Of a DNA stretch of 61,451 nt, positions 17,407 to 25,035 are shown piece after piece (within the stretch, counting starts at the first letter, position 1; each line of letters begins with the position of its first letter). Source of the DNA: Phycisphaerales bacterium. GTDB taxonomy: Bacteria > Planctomycetota > Phycisphaerae > Phycisphaerales > SM1A02. The stretch lies in NCBI GenBank assembly GCA_014238785.1, contig JABAAL010000005.1:1-61451 (forward strand), in the 5' to 3' direction. The notes beneath the pieces are model-generated. The model searched no databases and had not been told where the DNA came from. It worked only from the letters and a program-made list of their open reading frames with translations. The translations under genes and the position numbers were made by a program.

Positions 17407-18609
17407 TTATTTTTTGAGGGGTTGCAAGGTAAAATAGGTAGCACTTCGCCAGAGCCATTCGAAGGGACCAAAACGGAAATACTTGAGCCAGAACATGCTG
17501 AAAAGGACCTGGAATACCCAAATAGCTGCAACGATATAGAGCAATTCCACTCGTTCAAATTGGCTGAACCAACCAAATCCATGTCCATAAAACAGGAGCG
17601 TACAAATAATCGTTTGCCCGAGATAATTCGTTAGAGCCATTTGTCCTGTAACAGCAAGCGCTTTTCTGGCGAAGGTAAACATCCCAAGTTTGCAAACAAG
17701 CATTACCAAGCAGATCCAAACGAACGCAACAAAGACGCCGCCGACAAGATTCCAATTACTATCGAGAAAACGCGTGAGGGCTGGATCCCACCCATGTTGC
17801 TGCTTATACCAGACGCCAATTGCAATAAGTGGAAATCCAATACAAGCGGAAATCAGCAATGTCAGAAAATAAAAACGTACTGACCTTGAAGCCGAGAGCA
17901 CCTTCCACTTGTACGCAGCCATACCTACCATCATCAATCCTGTGCCGTGCCAGAATAAATAAAGCGGGAACATGATGAACTGCAGCATCGCAGCAATAAT
18001 TGCACGATGCGGCAATTGGCCGACCCAAGGGCCAGTATACGCGGCGATTTCACCCTGCATTTCCGGAGAACTTAGTAATCCTGATTCTTGCATCCTAACT
18101 ACTTCTCCCTCGGCCCAGACATGCATGATCCAGTACATCAGCAACATAAATGCAACGGGTACTGCAAACATCATGACAAAGCCAACGATGAGCAAAACTG
18201 TTGGTTTCCAATTCCGCATTGTTGCGATGAACATGCCGCACATTGCATACGACACAAGAATATCACCAAACCACAACAGGTACGCGTGCAACATGCCGAT
18301 CACAAAGAGCCAACCCATCCGACTTGTTTGTAATTTCCAAGCGTTATGTCCCTTTGCTTGCGCTCGTTCCATAAAAATACAAATGCCCGCGCCAAACAAT
18401 ATTGAAAATATAGACATGAACTTCGTATCTGCAACATAATGCAAAATGAGCCACGTGTACCAATTGATACCCGCAAGGTCCCCGTACACCGCTGGAGAGT
18501 CATACGCAGAAGTCACCATAGAAAATGAAACGATGTTCATCAACAAAATGCCAAGTACGGCAACACCGCGGAGCACATCGATTGAAACGATGCGCTCTTT
18601 ACTTGTCAC
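17407..18609 (-). CDS. DUF418 (YeiB-like) membrane protein
   Basis: A polytopic inner-membrane protein of 400 residues. The N-terminal signature RIVSIDVLRGVAVLGILLMN is that of the DUF418/YeiB family (acyltransferase-3-like fold). It continues with KFMSIFSILFGAGICIFMER and, in the C-terminal DUF418 region, LAVTGQMALTNYLGQTIICT and FGPFEWLWRSATYF. Family function is unknown and transport has been proposed. Two starts compete. GTG 18609 overlaps the upstream gene's TGA as GTGA. TTG 18633 lies ten bases after AGAGG and adds eight residues. I use GTG because this junction type recurs here. It is third in the operon sucC-HAD-DUF418. Confidence 0.88.
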   Translation of the reverse strand: MTSKERIVSIDVLRGVAVLGILLMNIVSFSMVTSAYDSPAVYGDLAGINWYTWLILHYVADTKFMSIFSILFGAGICIFMERAQAKGHNAWKLQTSRMGWLFVIGMLHAYLLWFGDILVSYAMCGMFIATMRNWKPTVLLIVGFVMMFAVPVAFMLLMYWIMHVWAEGEVVRMQESGLLSSPEMQGEIAAYTGPWVGQLPHRAIIAAMLQFIMFPLYLFWHGTGLMMVGMAAYKWKVLSASRSVRFYFLTLLISACIGFPLIAIGVWYKQQHGWDPALTRFLDSNWNLVGGVFVAFVWICLVMLVCKLGMFTFARKALAVTGQMALTNYLGQTIICTLLFYGHGFGWFSQFERVELLYIVAAIWVFQVLFSMFWLKYFRFGPFEWLWRSATYFTLQPLKK

Positions 18610-19274
18610 TGGTTGTGAATATTGAATATCCAATGGAGCACTGCCTCTGTCTCAGTTAGATCTTCTAAAAGAAGATCGGGATCGGACGCAGCGAGTATAG
18701 CACGGTCATGCGACCCCGTGCAAACAGCGATAACTTTACACCCCGAAGACTTCCCGCTTGTAACGTCATGAATTGTGTCGCCAAGGAGTACCACAGGACC
18801 ACCTTTGCCGTATTTTGCAATCGCCACAGGTGGCAAATCATTGCGTACTTTCCCATCGGTGCCCCATGCATTTGCTACAAAAATCGAAGAATCGAACCCC
18901 GCTTGCTCTACTTTCATCTTGCCTGTTTCCTCGTAATTACCAGTGACGAGACCAAGAACCACGTGTTCCATCGCATGAAGTTTCTCAACAAGTTGTTGGA
19001 CACCAGGCAATATTTTCACTTGAGTATTAACAATGTTTTTTAAAAGAACTTCTGTGTAACTCGCACGAAATGCATCATGTAGTTCTTGGCTAGTTTCGAT
19101 TTCATGCTTCTCACAAACATCGTTCCAAATCAATGGATCAAGACGACCGCCAACTGGAATACCTTCGAGGGAACACGGCTTGCCAAACATTTTTTCGCAC
19201 GTTTCTTCTATAGAACGAACACCAACGCCTTCCGAAGAAAGCATTGTGCCATCAATATCAAAAAGGACGAGCAT
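18606..19274 (-). CDS. HAD-superfamily phosphatase (phosphoglycolate phosphatase-like)
   Basis: A 222-residue haloacid dehalogenase-type hydrolase. Motif I is FDIDGTML (nucleophile Asp and acid Asp), the helical cap covers about residues 15-80, motif II is GLVTGNYEETG, and motif IV is VVLLGDTIHDVTSGKSSG. The cap and length fit phosphoglycolate-phosphatase-like enzymes, but the substrate cannot be read from the sequence. It starts at ATG 19274, which shares one base with the sucC stop (TAATG), so it is co-translated with sucC. The link to succinyl-CoA metabolism is unclear. Confidence 0.88.
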   Translation of the reverse strand: MLVLFDIDGTMLSSEGVGVRSIEETCEKMFGKPCSLEGIPVGGRLDPLIWNDVCEKHEIETSQELHDAFRASYTEVLLKNIVNTQVKILPGVQQLVEKLHAMEHVVLGLVTGNYEETGKMKVEQAGFDSSIFVANAWGTDGKVRNDLPPVAIAKYGKGGPVVLLGDTIHDVTSGKSSGCKVIAVCTGSHDRAILAASDPDLLLEDLTETEAVLHWIFNIHNQ

Positions 19275-20482
19275 TAGGCGCAGGCAGTTGCAACGGCTGC
19301 TGCAACCTTCTGGGCAGCATCTTCAAGATCGGTCGCCGTTTGCATCGTTGGTAATTCAGGCTGCGCGGCAGTGAGAATTTCTCGAGCCGCGTCTACGTTT
19401 GTACCTTCAAGGCGAACAACGAGAGGAACCGTGAAACTCACTTCTTTTGCGGCGGCGACAATAGCCTCTGCAATAACATCGCACCGCATAATGCCGCCAA
19501 AGATATTCACAAGTACGCCTTCAACTTTACTATCAGATAAAATGATTTTGAAGGCTTCCGTCACCGTTTCAAGGGTTGCGGCGCCACCGACATCAAGGAA
19601 GTTTGCAGGACTACCACCGTGCATCTTAATAATGTCCATTGTTGCCATCGCAAGGCCTGCGCCGTTAACCAAACAACCGATGTTGCCATCGAGTGCGATA
19701 AAGTTGAGGTCAAACTTTGAAGCCTCTAATTCTGCAGGGTTTTCTTCTGTTGGATCAAACATCTCTTGCAAGTTTTTATGTCGAAAGAGTGCGTTATCGT
19801 CAAAGTCAAACTTTGCATCAATTGCCAGTACCTGACCATCTGGATATTCGTTACAACCAGGGGTAATAATAAGTGGATTTATTTCCGCAAGCGACGCATC
19901 GGTCTCGTCGACTAATTTTGCTATCTTCATCATGATATTTGCTGCTTGCCCAACTTGTTTGCCTTTGAACCCAACTGTAAAAGCCATTTCGCGTGCTTGG
20001 TATGGATGCAATCCAGCGAGCGGGTCAATGCGAACAGTTTTTATTGCGTCTGGTGTTTCGTGTGCAACAGTTTCAATTTCAACACCCCCTTCGCTTGATG
20101 CGATGAGGACATTTGCGCCACTCGTGCGATCCATTGTGATTGCAAGGTAATACTCGCTTTCAATATCAACGCCATCTGCGACAAGAACTTTTGTCACATC
20201 TAAACCTTCGGGGCCAGTTTGCACAGAAACCATCTTGTTTCCAAACATAAATGTCGCCGCTTCATCTACTTCTTCTGGGGTCCTACACAACTTCACAAAC
20301 CCCGCCTTGCCCCTTCCGCCTGCATGCACCTGCGCTTTCACGACAAGAAGGGTAGCACCCGCATCAAAAAGAGATGCCGCTGCATCCTTTGCCGCGTCGA
20401 CAGATGTTACCATCGTGCCTGAGGGAACTGGAATTCCAGTTTCTGCGAGAAGTTGACGTGCTTGGTATTCATGAATTTTCAT
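19274..20482 (-). CDS. sucC: Succinyl-CoA ligase (ADP-forming) subunit beta
   Basis: This is the beta subunit of the TCA-cycle enzyme that converts succinyl-CoA to succinate with nucleotide phosphorylation. It has 402 residues. The ATP-grasp part shows MKIHEYQARQLLAETGIPVP, VVKAQVHAGGRGKAG and LAEINPLIITPG. The ligase-CoA domain shows ALDGNIGCLVNGAGLAMATM, GGSPANFLDVGG and VNIFGGIMRCDVIAEAI. I set the start at ATG 20482, the family start. A perfect TATAAT lies ten bases before it and no Shine-Dalgarno sequence is present, so the mRNA may be leaderless. The alpha subunit gene sucD is not next to it. Confidence 0.96.
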   Translation of the reverse strand: MKIHEYQARQLLAETGIPVPSGTMVTSVDAAKDAAASLFDAGATLLVVKAQVHAGGRGKAGFVKLCRTPEEVDEAATFMFGNKMVSVQTGPEGLDVTKVLVADGVDIESEYYLAITMDRTSGANVLIASSEGGVEIETVAHETPDAIKTVRIDPLAGLHPYQAREMAFTVGFKGKQVGQAANIMMKIAKLVDETDASLAEINPLIITPGCNEYPDGQVLAIDAKFDFDDNALFRHKNLQEMFDPTEENPAELEASKFDLNFIALDGNIGCLVNGAGLAMATMDIIKMHGGSPANFLDVGGAATLETVTEAFKIILSDSKVEGVLVNIFGGIMRCDVIAEAIVAAAKEVSFTVPLVVRLEGTNVDAAREILTAAQPELPTMQTATDLEDAAQKVAAAVATACA

Positions 20483-20492
20483 TGAATCAACA

Positions 20493-20498
20493 ATTATA
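20493..20498 (-). promoter_or_regulatory. -10 box of the sucC operon
   Basis: A perfect TATAAT on the minus strand, ten bases before ATG 20482. ATGACA, 19 bases further upstream, is a possible but badly spaced -35. Confidence 0.55.
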
Positions 20499-20506
20499 CA
20501 GTAAAC

Positions 20507-20524
20507 AAAAGGAGTCCTGTCATC
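20507..20524 (+). promoter_or_regulatory. Strong Shine-Dalgarno placed before an ATC codon
   Basis: AAAAGGAG at 20507-20514 is followed after seven bases by ATC (20522-20524), in frame with the redoxin. It is 28 bases from the first ATG, too far to serve it in the usual way. Confidence 0.5.
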
Positions 20525-20542
20525 GCTCAAACACCATCAACA

Positions 20543-21064
20543 ATGATTCAACTTGGCACGAGTATGCCCCAATTCACTCTTCCCGACGGTAGAGGCGATC
20601 AATGGTCGCCAGCATCAAAAACTGCAGGAACACTTGTTGTATTTATCTGCAACCATTGCCCATTTGTGATTCACGTTGCAAAGACACTTGTTCATATTCA
20701 TGCGTTGTGCAACGAATACAAAATCGAGATGGTCGGCATTAATTCAAACGATATCGACTCATATCCTGATGATGCCCCTCAAAATATGATTGAGACTGCC
20801 CATGAGAACGGATGGCAATTTCCGTATCTTTTCGATGCCACTCAACAAGTCGCAAGAGACTTTTCTGCAGCATGTACGCCAGATGTATTTCTATATGATG
20901 GGCAAGATAAATTGTATTACAGAGGCCAAATTGATGAATCACGCCCGTCAAATGGCGAATCAAATGGAAAAAACCTCAAAGTTGCTCTTCAATCATTGGT
21001 GACTGGCGAGCCCTCCCCAACAAACCAAAAACCCGCAATCGGCTGCAATATCAAGTGGAGATAA
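20543..21064 (+). CDS. Thioredoxin-like redoxin (AhpC/TSA family)
   Basis: A soluble thioredoxin-fold protein of 173 residues from the ATG. The redox motif is CNHC in VFICNHCPFVIHVAKTL, and the cis-proline strand region is ACTPDVFLYDGQDKLYYRGQ. Close relatives are annotated only as thioredoxin family or redoxin proteins. The start is odd. The in-frame codon ATC at 20522 lies seven bases after AAAAGGAG and would give the N-terminus MAQTPSTMIQLGTSMP. That matches the xxTPSTMxxLGTxAPxF opening I know from this family. The ATG at 20543 has no ribosome binding site. No ATG, GTG or TTG lies in frame between the upstream stop and 20543. Confidence 0.9.
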   Translation: MIQLGTSMPQFTLPDGRGDQWSPASKTAGTLVVFICNHCPFVIHVAKTLVHIHALCNEYKIEMVGINSNDIDSYPDDAPQNMIETAHENGWQFPYLFDATQQVARDFSAACTPDVFLYDGQDKLYYRGQIDESRPSNGESNGKNLKVALQSLVTGEPSPTNQKPAIGCNIKWR

Positions 21065-21144
21065 AAATTATGCAAAAAAAGTATATTTTCTAAACAGAAA
21101 GTAAAAAATGACGCATACTACGTAAAGACAACAAATGGACTCCC

Positions 21145-21244
21145 AGACTGGGACGATTCCTAACACCATGCCCGATAGGGCAACACGGGCTCTTGAAGTA
21201 CCGTTTCGAGGGACATACGAGAGGAGCCGTCCCAGTCTTTTTTT
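21145..21244 (+). ncRNA. Candidate structured RNA or long terminator-closed element
   Basis: A perfect 11-bp outer stem, AGACTGGGACG (21145-21155) with CGTCCCAGTCT (21228-21238), is followed by T7. Unlike a simple terminator it encloses 72 bases. These fold into at least two inner hairpins: GCCC-GATA-GGGC (21170-21181) and an arm of about eight pairs built on CTTGAA with TTCGAG (about 21190-21212). I could not match it to SRP RNA, 6S RNA, tmRNA or a common riboswitch class. It lies 80 bases after the redoxin stop and 135 before the lipoprotein start, so it could be a 3'-UTR element, an independent small RNA or a leader. The other bases between 21065 and 21379 show nothing further apart from AT-rich sequence. 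Confidence 0.5.
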
Positions 21245-21379
21245 CAAAGTTTTATACTCATAATCAGAATAATCAGCGTATCATTCTGTATAGATGAAAC
21301 AATCAAAGTGTTTCAAGCGTTCTACTCATGTCTTTTTTTAGCCTTGCCGACAAATTCATCATACACAGGAGATTCAACC

Positions 21380-21730
21380 ATGAATAACTCAATACTCGGA
21401 TTAACAATAACCGCACTTGCAACCGCTTCTTTACTTGGATGCACCAAGACACAAGAAGGCGCTAGCGTAGGTGCTGGCATCGGCGCACTCGCTGGTCAAG
21501 CAATCGGCGGCGACACCGGTGGCACATTAATTGGCGCTGGCATTGGCGCACTTCTTGGCGGCGCAATTGGCAACGATCAGGAACAACAACAACGCCAAGC
21601 AGACGGTTCAACCATCAGACGAACAACCACGCATGAAACGTTAAACCCTGATGGCACTATTACAAAAACAGGTACAACAACAACGACATCAAATCAAAGT
21701 TCTGATGGATACACTGGCCTTGAAAATTAA
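21380..21730 (+). CDS. Glycine-zipper lipoprotein
   Basis: A 116-residue predicted lipoprotein. The signal peptide ends in a lipobox SLLGC, with Cys near residue 20, followed by TKTQEGASVGAGIGALAGQA. The glycine-zipper repeats (IGGDTGGTLIGAGIGALLGG) form two glycine-rich hairpin helices of the kind that insert in or line membranes. The tail is Gln/Thr-rich and polar (TTTHETLNPDGTITKTGTTT). AGGAG nine bases before ATG 21380 fixes the start. It is the longer paralogue of the gene at 21945. By family analogy it is an outer-membrane-associated protein, but its role is unknown. Confidence 0.82.
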   Translation: MNNSILGLTITALATASLLGCTKTQEGASVGAGIGALAGQAIGGDTGGTLIGAGIGALLGGAIGNDQEQQQRQADGSTIRRTTTHETLNPDGTITKTGTTTTTSNQSSDGYTGLEN

Positions 21731-21737
21731 TAACACC

Positions 21738-21926
21738 ATGAGGTTATTTCTTTTGTTTTTCGTTTTATGCATGGCAACCGCGTGTGCAAAAACAACCAAG
21801 AACACGGAGCGAACGCAGCCGATGGATGCTATTTTGAATGGGACATTTGCAACCGATGCCGCAATGCAAGAAGAACGTGTCCAACAAGGCGATTACATCG
21901 ACGAACAAGAAAATAGATACGAATAA
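21738..21926 (+). CDS. Small lipoprotein
   Basis: A 62-residue protein with a hydrophobic signal (MRLFLLFFVLCMATAC) that ends in a plausible though non-classical lipobox ATAC. The mature part is short, acidic and polar (TDAAMQEERVQQGDYIDEQE). It sits seven bases after the first glycine-zipper lipoprotein and 18 before the second, in the same direction, so the three probably share one mRNA. No ribosome binding site is obvious. I do not recognise the family. Confidence 0.6.
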   Translation: MRLFLLFFVLCMATACAKTTKNTERTQPMDAILNGTFATDAAMQEERVQQGDYIDEQENRYE

Positions 21927-21944
21927 AAAGAAAGAACAGACACT

Positions 21945-22151
21945 ATGAAAAAAGCAATTACAACACTTACAGTTATCACTATTGTTATCCTCGCAATGAC
22001 TGGCTGCACAAAAACCCAAGAAGGCGCAGGAATAGGTGCTGCAGTTGGCGCTCTTGCTGGCCAGGCAATCGGCGGAGATACCGGCGGCACTTTACTTGGC
22101 GCAGGAATTGGCGCAGTCGCTGGCGGAGCTATCGGAAACTCAGAGGAGTAA
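21945..22151 (+). CDS. Short glycine-zipper lipoprotein (paralogue)
   Basis: A 68-residue lipoprotein whose lipobox is AMTGC. The mature part starts TKTQEGAGIGAAVGALAGQA and continues IGGDTGGTLLGAGIGAVAGG, nearly identical to the zipper part of the gene at 21380 but without its polar tail. This is a tandem duplication with divergence. It ends the three-gene lipoprotein cluster, followed by a terminator. Confidence 0.82.
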   Translation: MKKAITTLTVITIVILAMTGCTKTQEGAGIGAAVGALAGQAIGGDTGGTLLGAGIGAVAGGAIGNSEE

Positions 22152-22173
22152 CCCACAATAATCTCGACTCTTT

Positions 22174-22202
22174 AGCGCCCTGCCTTGCGGGGTGCTTTTT
22201 TA
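22174..22202 (+). terminator. Terminator of the lipoprotein cluster
   Basis: AGCGCCC (22174-22180) pairs with GGGGTGCT (22189-22196), including one G-T pair, and is followed by a T-run to 22202. Confidence 0.8.
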
Positions 22203-22302
22203 TGCCACATTCACATCTGAGACTTTTTACATATCTGGGATTTCGGTTCAAAACAATGCTCAAAACTGCAACCCGCCGCTCAATAGCAAGTTATGGCAAT
22301 AC

Positions 22303-22325
22303 TTTAATTCCTTGAAGGAGTTAAA
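22303..22325. repeat. AT-rich palindrome TTTAATTCCTT/AAGGAGTTAAA
   Basis: An 11-base inverted repeat around a single base, with one G-T pair, in the otherwise empty 190 bases between the lipoprotein terminator and tRNA-Thr. It resembles the palindromes at 17386 and 46500. Confidence 0.4.
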
Positions 22326-22394
22326 TTGGATCTGAGCAACTGTAATTTGTAGGTTGGATTATTGAAGTACAGACTTTGTACGTGCAACAAAAAA

Positions 22395-22466
22395 GCCACC
22401 CAGCGGATTTGAACCGCTGACCTAAGCTTTACGAAAGCTTCGCTCTACCAACTGAGCTAGGGCGGC
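22395..22466 (-). tRNA. tRNA-Thr (anticodon CGT)
   Basis: A complete cloverleaf on the minus strand. Acceptor arms are GCCGCCC and GGGTGGC with one G-U pair. The D arm is GCTC-AGTTGGTA-GAGC. The anticodon stem AAGCT/AGCTT closes the loop TTCGTAA, and the T arm is AGCGG-TTCAAAT-CCGCT. CGT reads ACG. The next base after the acceptor is T, an unusual discriminator, and CCA is not encoded. A T6 run follows. It lies 14 bases after the end of the HEAT-repeat gene and may share its transcript. Confidence 0.96.
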
Positions 22467-22480
22467 AAGTAGTATGCAAA

Positions 22481-24616
22481 TTACGGGATAAACAATGTCA
22501 CAGATGTATGAGGGTGATCTAATGCGCCATTTAACCTCGCTGCAGCATCAGCAAGTGCACCATTTGACTCTTCTGCAAGATCGACGACCATCTCCACCTG
22601 CCAACCCTGTGCGAGATTCCCCCAACGTCGAACTGAAGCAGCAGACTCATCAAGAAGCATTACCTGCTCATCAAGGGTACCGCTTGAAAACGCTGCATCG
22701 ATAAGCGAACGTTGCACAACTTCATCCTCAATCATTGAAAGGGTTTGAGCAATAATTGCTTTTGATTCATAGTCTGAATCATTGAGTGCCGCTATTAATG
22801 TGCCAGATGCTTCATCTACTTCCAATATCGTATCTGCAAGAGCGATATCTCGTAAAACAGCCAGCGCTCGTTTTGCAAAATCAGCTTGCTCCTCATAACT
22901 TAATCTACCACCCGAAGCAGAGGAGAGTAAATCTTCAATGACCGCGAGTTTCGCAGAATCAGAAACACCAATATCAGCTGTATCAACCATATTCGAGCCG
23001 CTAAGTCGGCTAGAAATAATCTGAGCCTCCGCGCCGCTTGCAAGAACAAACACCGGTGTGACCGTTGTTTCTGACATTAACGCAAGTTCATCCACAACTA
23101 CTTGCCCATGGTTTGCATTCCGAGCAATAACAACTGCTAAATCAAAACCAGGCACAGCGCCTGCGGATTCTATCGATTCCAACGCTGAAGAACCACCGCC
23201 AACAACCGTCCACCCATTTTCATCTAAGAGTGCTGCAACTGTTCGGCGAGTATTTTCATCATCACCAATAACAAGAGCAAACATTTCCCCGCCATTTCTC
23301 ACGGCTGATGCCAATAGTGGCACGACTCTGTAACTTCCCTCAAAAGAACTTTTCGGTAGTGTTGAGGCAATTGCAAGTGCAGCTTCATACTGCACGTTTC
23401 TGTCGGGGTAGTACAAAGCAGATACCAGTGGCATATCGTTGCCACCAAGCAATGAGCCTGCACCTGCAGTTCTTGACAGCGCAGCAATTGCATCGAGTGC
23501 AAGAGATGTGTCTCCATCGATAAGTGCTGTAGACAATACCAACTGTGCAATTTCTGGGCCAAACACAGTCGCATAAAACTCTGGACTATATGGAAGATTT
23601 CCAAAAACCAGATCGGTTTCGCCTTGTAACTCACGGTCTCTACGAAGATTTGCTGCAACAAAGACACCCATTGCAGCTGAATTATTTGCATCTGATCCGA
23701 TTGCTCCCGACGCAAAATGCATCGCCATCACGTCATCAAAAACATCCGCAGGCACGTCATACACTACCAACTGTTCGATAGGATCCCACGCCCAATAGAT
23801 GTTTAGCCCATTTATGGCTGGAGGAATAACGGAAGCTTGGCCATCGTAAAATTGTTTAGCCACGATTGTTTGCATTGTTGACAAGTTAGAATTCAATGAA
23901 ATTCCAATTCTCTCAAGAGCACGTTCCGCAGCCTTTCGGGCATCTAACGTTTCATTTTCATCAAGCGCAAGGGCTAGCAAACTTGGCGATGCATGGGTAT
24001 ACCCAATCTCACCAAGGGCAGCTGCTGCTACCATCTGTGAATCGCTATCTAAAAACGGCAAAGCAGTTTGCAAAGGAAGAACTGCATCGCGTCCAATTTG
24101 AATAAGCATAGCCTTTACTCTTCTTGATGTCTTTGCATCATTGACGTTTTGCAACGTTCGAAGCAACGGCGGAACAGCGTATTCTCCAGCTTCAACTAAT
24201 CGTTTCTCAGCAAGCAAACGCTGGCGAGTCGAACCCGATAGCAAATCAATCGCTTCATCCAATCTTGCTTCATTTCGAATAACACTCGTACGACCCATTT
24301 GATACCGTTCTTCAAGTTCAGAAGCATACGGCTCAAGATCCTCAACAAACAAAGCCCAACCCACAGCGCGGTCAAATCGTTGTTGCCGCTCCTTTGTTGC
24401 ACTCACCATCACGTAAAAATCTTCATCGCTCATAGCATCCCGCAATAATATCGTCGCATACGCTTCAGCAAGCTCAACATTTGCAACGAGCGAGTAATGG
24501 ATAAAGTCGTCAAGGGCGGACTCTGAGTCACTTTCTTGCGCGAAAGATGCCGGTTGTAAAACAACCATGGTGAATACAAAAAGTGTGGCGATAAGACTTT
24601 TTCTAAGATTGAACAT
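22481..24616 (-). CDS. Secreted HEAT-repeat protein with receiver-like domain
   Basis: The 711-residue product has a signal peptide (MFNLRKSLIATLFVFTMVVL, cut near SFAQ), fixed by GGAG seven bases before ATG 24616. HEAT-like repeats fill about residues 120-235 (GEYAVPPLLRTLQN, GRDAVLPLQTALPFLDSDS, VAAAALGEIGYTHASPSLL) and recur near 340-440 and 565-690. At about 445-565 a segment resembles a response-regulator receiver: MFALVIGDDENTRRTVAALL holds the acidic pair. The phosphoacceptor position in FDLAVVIAR is Ile rather than Asp, and the usual strand-5 lysine is missing. This suggests a binding or scaffold domain outside the cytoplasm rather than a phosphorelay protein. The partner is unknown. 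Confidence 0.85.
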   Translation of the reverse strand: MFNLRKSLIATLFVFTMVVLQPASFAQESDSESALDDFIHYSLVANVELAEAYATILLRDAMSDEDFYVMVSATKERQQRFDRAVGWALFVEDLEPYASELEERYQMGRTSVIRNEARLDEAIDLLSGSTRQRLLAEKRLVEAGEYAVPPLLRTLQNVNDAKTSRRVKAMLIQIGRDAVLPLQTALPFLDSDSQMVAAAALGEIGYTHASPSLLALALDENETLDARKAAERALERIGISLNSNLSTMQTIVAKQFYDGQASVIPPAINGLNIYWAWDPIEQLVVYDVPADVFDDVMAMHFASGAIGSDANNSAAMGVFVAANLRRDRELQGETDLVFGNLPYSPEFYATVFGPEIAQLVLSTALIDGDTSLALDAIAALSRTAGAGSLLGGNDMPLVSALYYPDRNVQYEAALAIASTLPKSSFEGSYRVVPLLASAVRNGGEMFALVIGDDENTRRTVAALLDENGWTVVGGGSSALESIESAGAVPGFDLAVVIARNANHGQVVVDELALMSETTVTPVFVLASGAEAQIISSRLSGSNMVDTADIGVSDSAKLAVIEDLLSSASGGRLSYEEQADFAKRALAVLRDIALADTILEVDEASGTLIAALNDSDYESKAIIAQTLSMIEDEVVQRSLIDAAFSSGTLDEQVMLLDESAASVRRWGNLAQGWQVEMVVDLAEESNGALADAAARLNGALDHPHTSVTLFIP

Positions 24617-24734
24617 GCAATTGCTCCGTTGAGATGTATCTAAAACGACCACGAGAGGTCGGGTAAGAAATGTGATGCGTATCTTACCCCCTTTTTAGCA
24701 TCAACGAAGCCTAAAAATACTCTATACTTTCCTT

Positions 24735-24943
24735 TGCAAGGGCGCCCTGCAGTTGTTCTGCACGGTTGGCACACCTTTTATTGTGCCAAAGGGAAGGTGG
24801 TGAAAATCCACCGCGGACGCGCCGCCGTAACGAGAGTGCTCTGTAAAGCACCTCTTATCAGTATTCCACTGCAAGTTTTAACTTGTGGGAAGGATGATAA
24901 GAGGGAGTAATACTACTCTTGAAGCCGGAAAACCTCCCCTGCA
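24735..24943 (+). promoter_or_regulatory. Cobalamin (adenosylcobalamin-class) riboswitch
   Basis: The conserved core is clear. It starts GGTTGGCACA...GTGCCAAAGGGAAGG, then GGTGAAAATCCACCGCGG (the B12 box), GCCGCCGTAAC, CCACTG and GGGAAGG flanking a short hairpin, and GAAGCCGGAAAACC near the 3' end. P1 can form between TGCAAGGG (24735-24742) and CCCCTGCA (24936-24943) with one mismatch. It lies in the leader of the secreted dockerin protein (start 25036). About 90 bases between the aptamer and the start codon hold the expression platform, with a repeated self-complementary GGCC that could mask the GGAG site (inference). Family knowledge: these elements repress downstream genes when B12 is abundant. 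Confidence 0.95.
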
Positions 24944-25035
24944 TTTCAGTGTTGCCTGCGCGAATCAGGCCACGGCGCTGTGTCTCTACGGCATCAGACG
25001 TGACGTTTCGCAACGGCCTAGTTTGGAGATCGCGC

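Noticed and set aside
20511..20530. Longer N-terminus of SucC starting at 20530
   Set aside because: The extra 16 residues are absent from the family, and the TATAAT promoter would lie inside the coding sequence.
21145..21244. Identification of the hairpin RNA as SRP RNA, 6S RNA or a known riboswitch
   Set aside because: The SRP domain IV consensus, the 6S bubble layout and the common aptamer cores are not present on either strand, so it was left unassigned.
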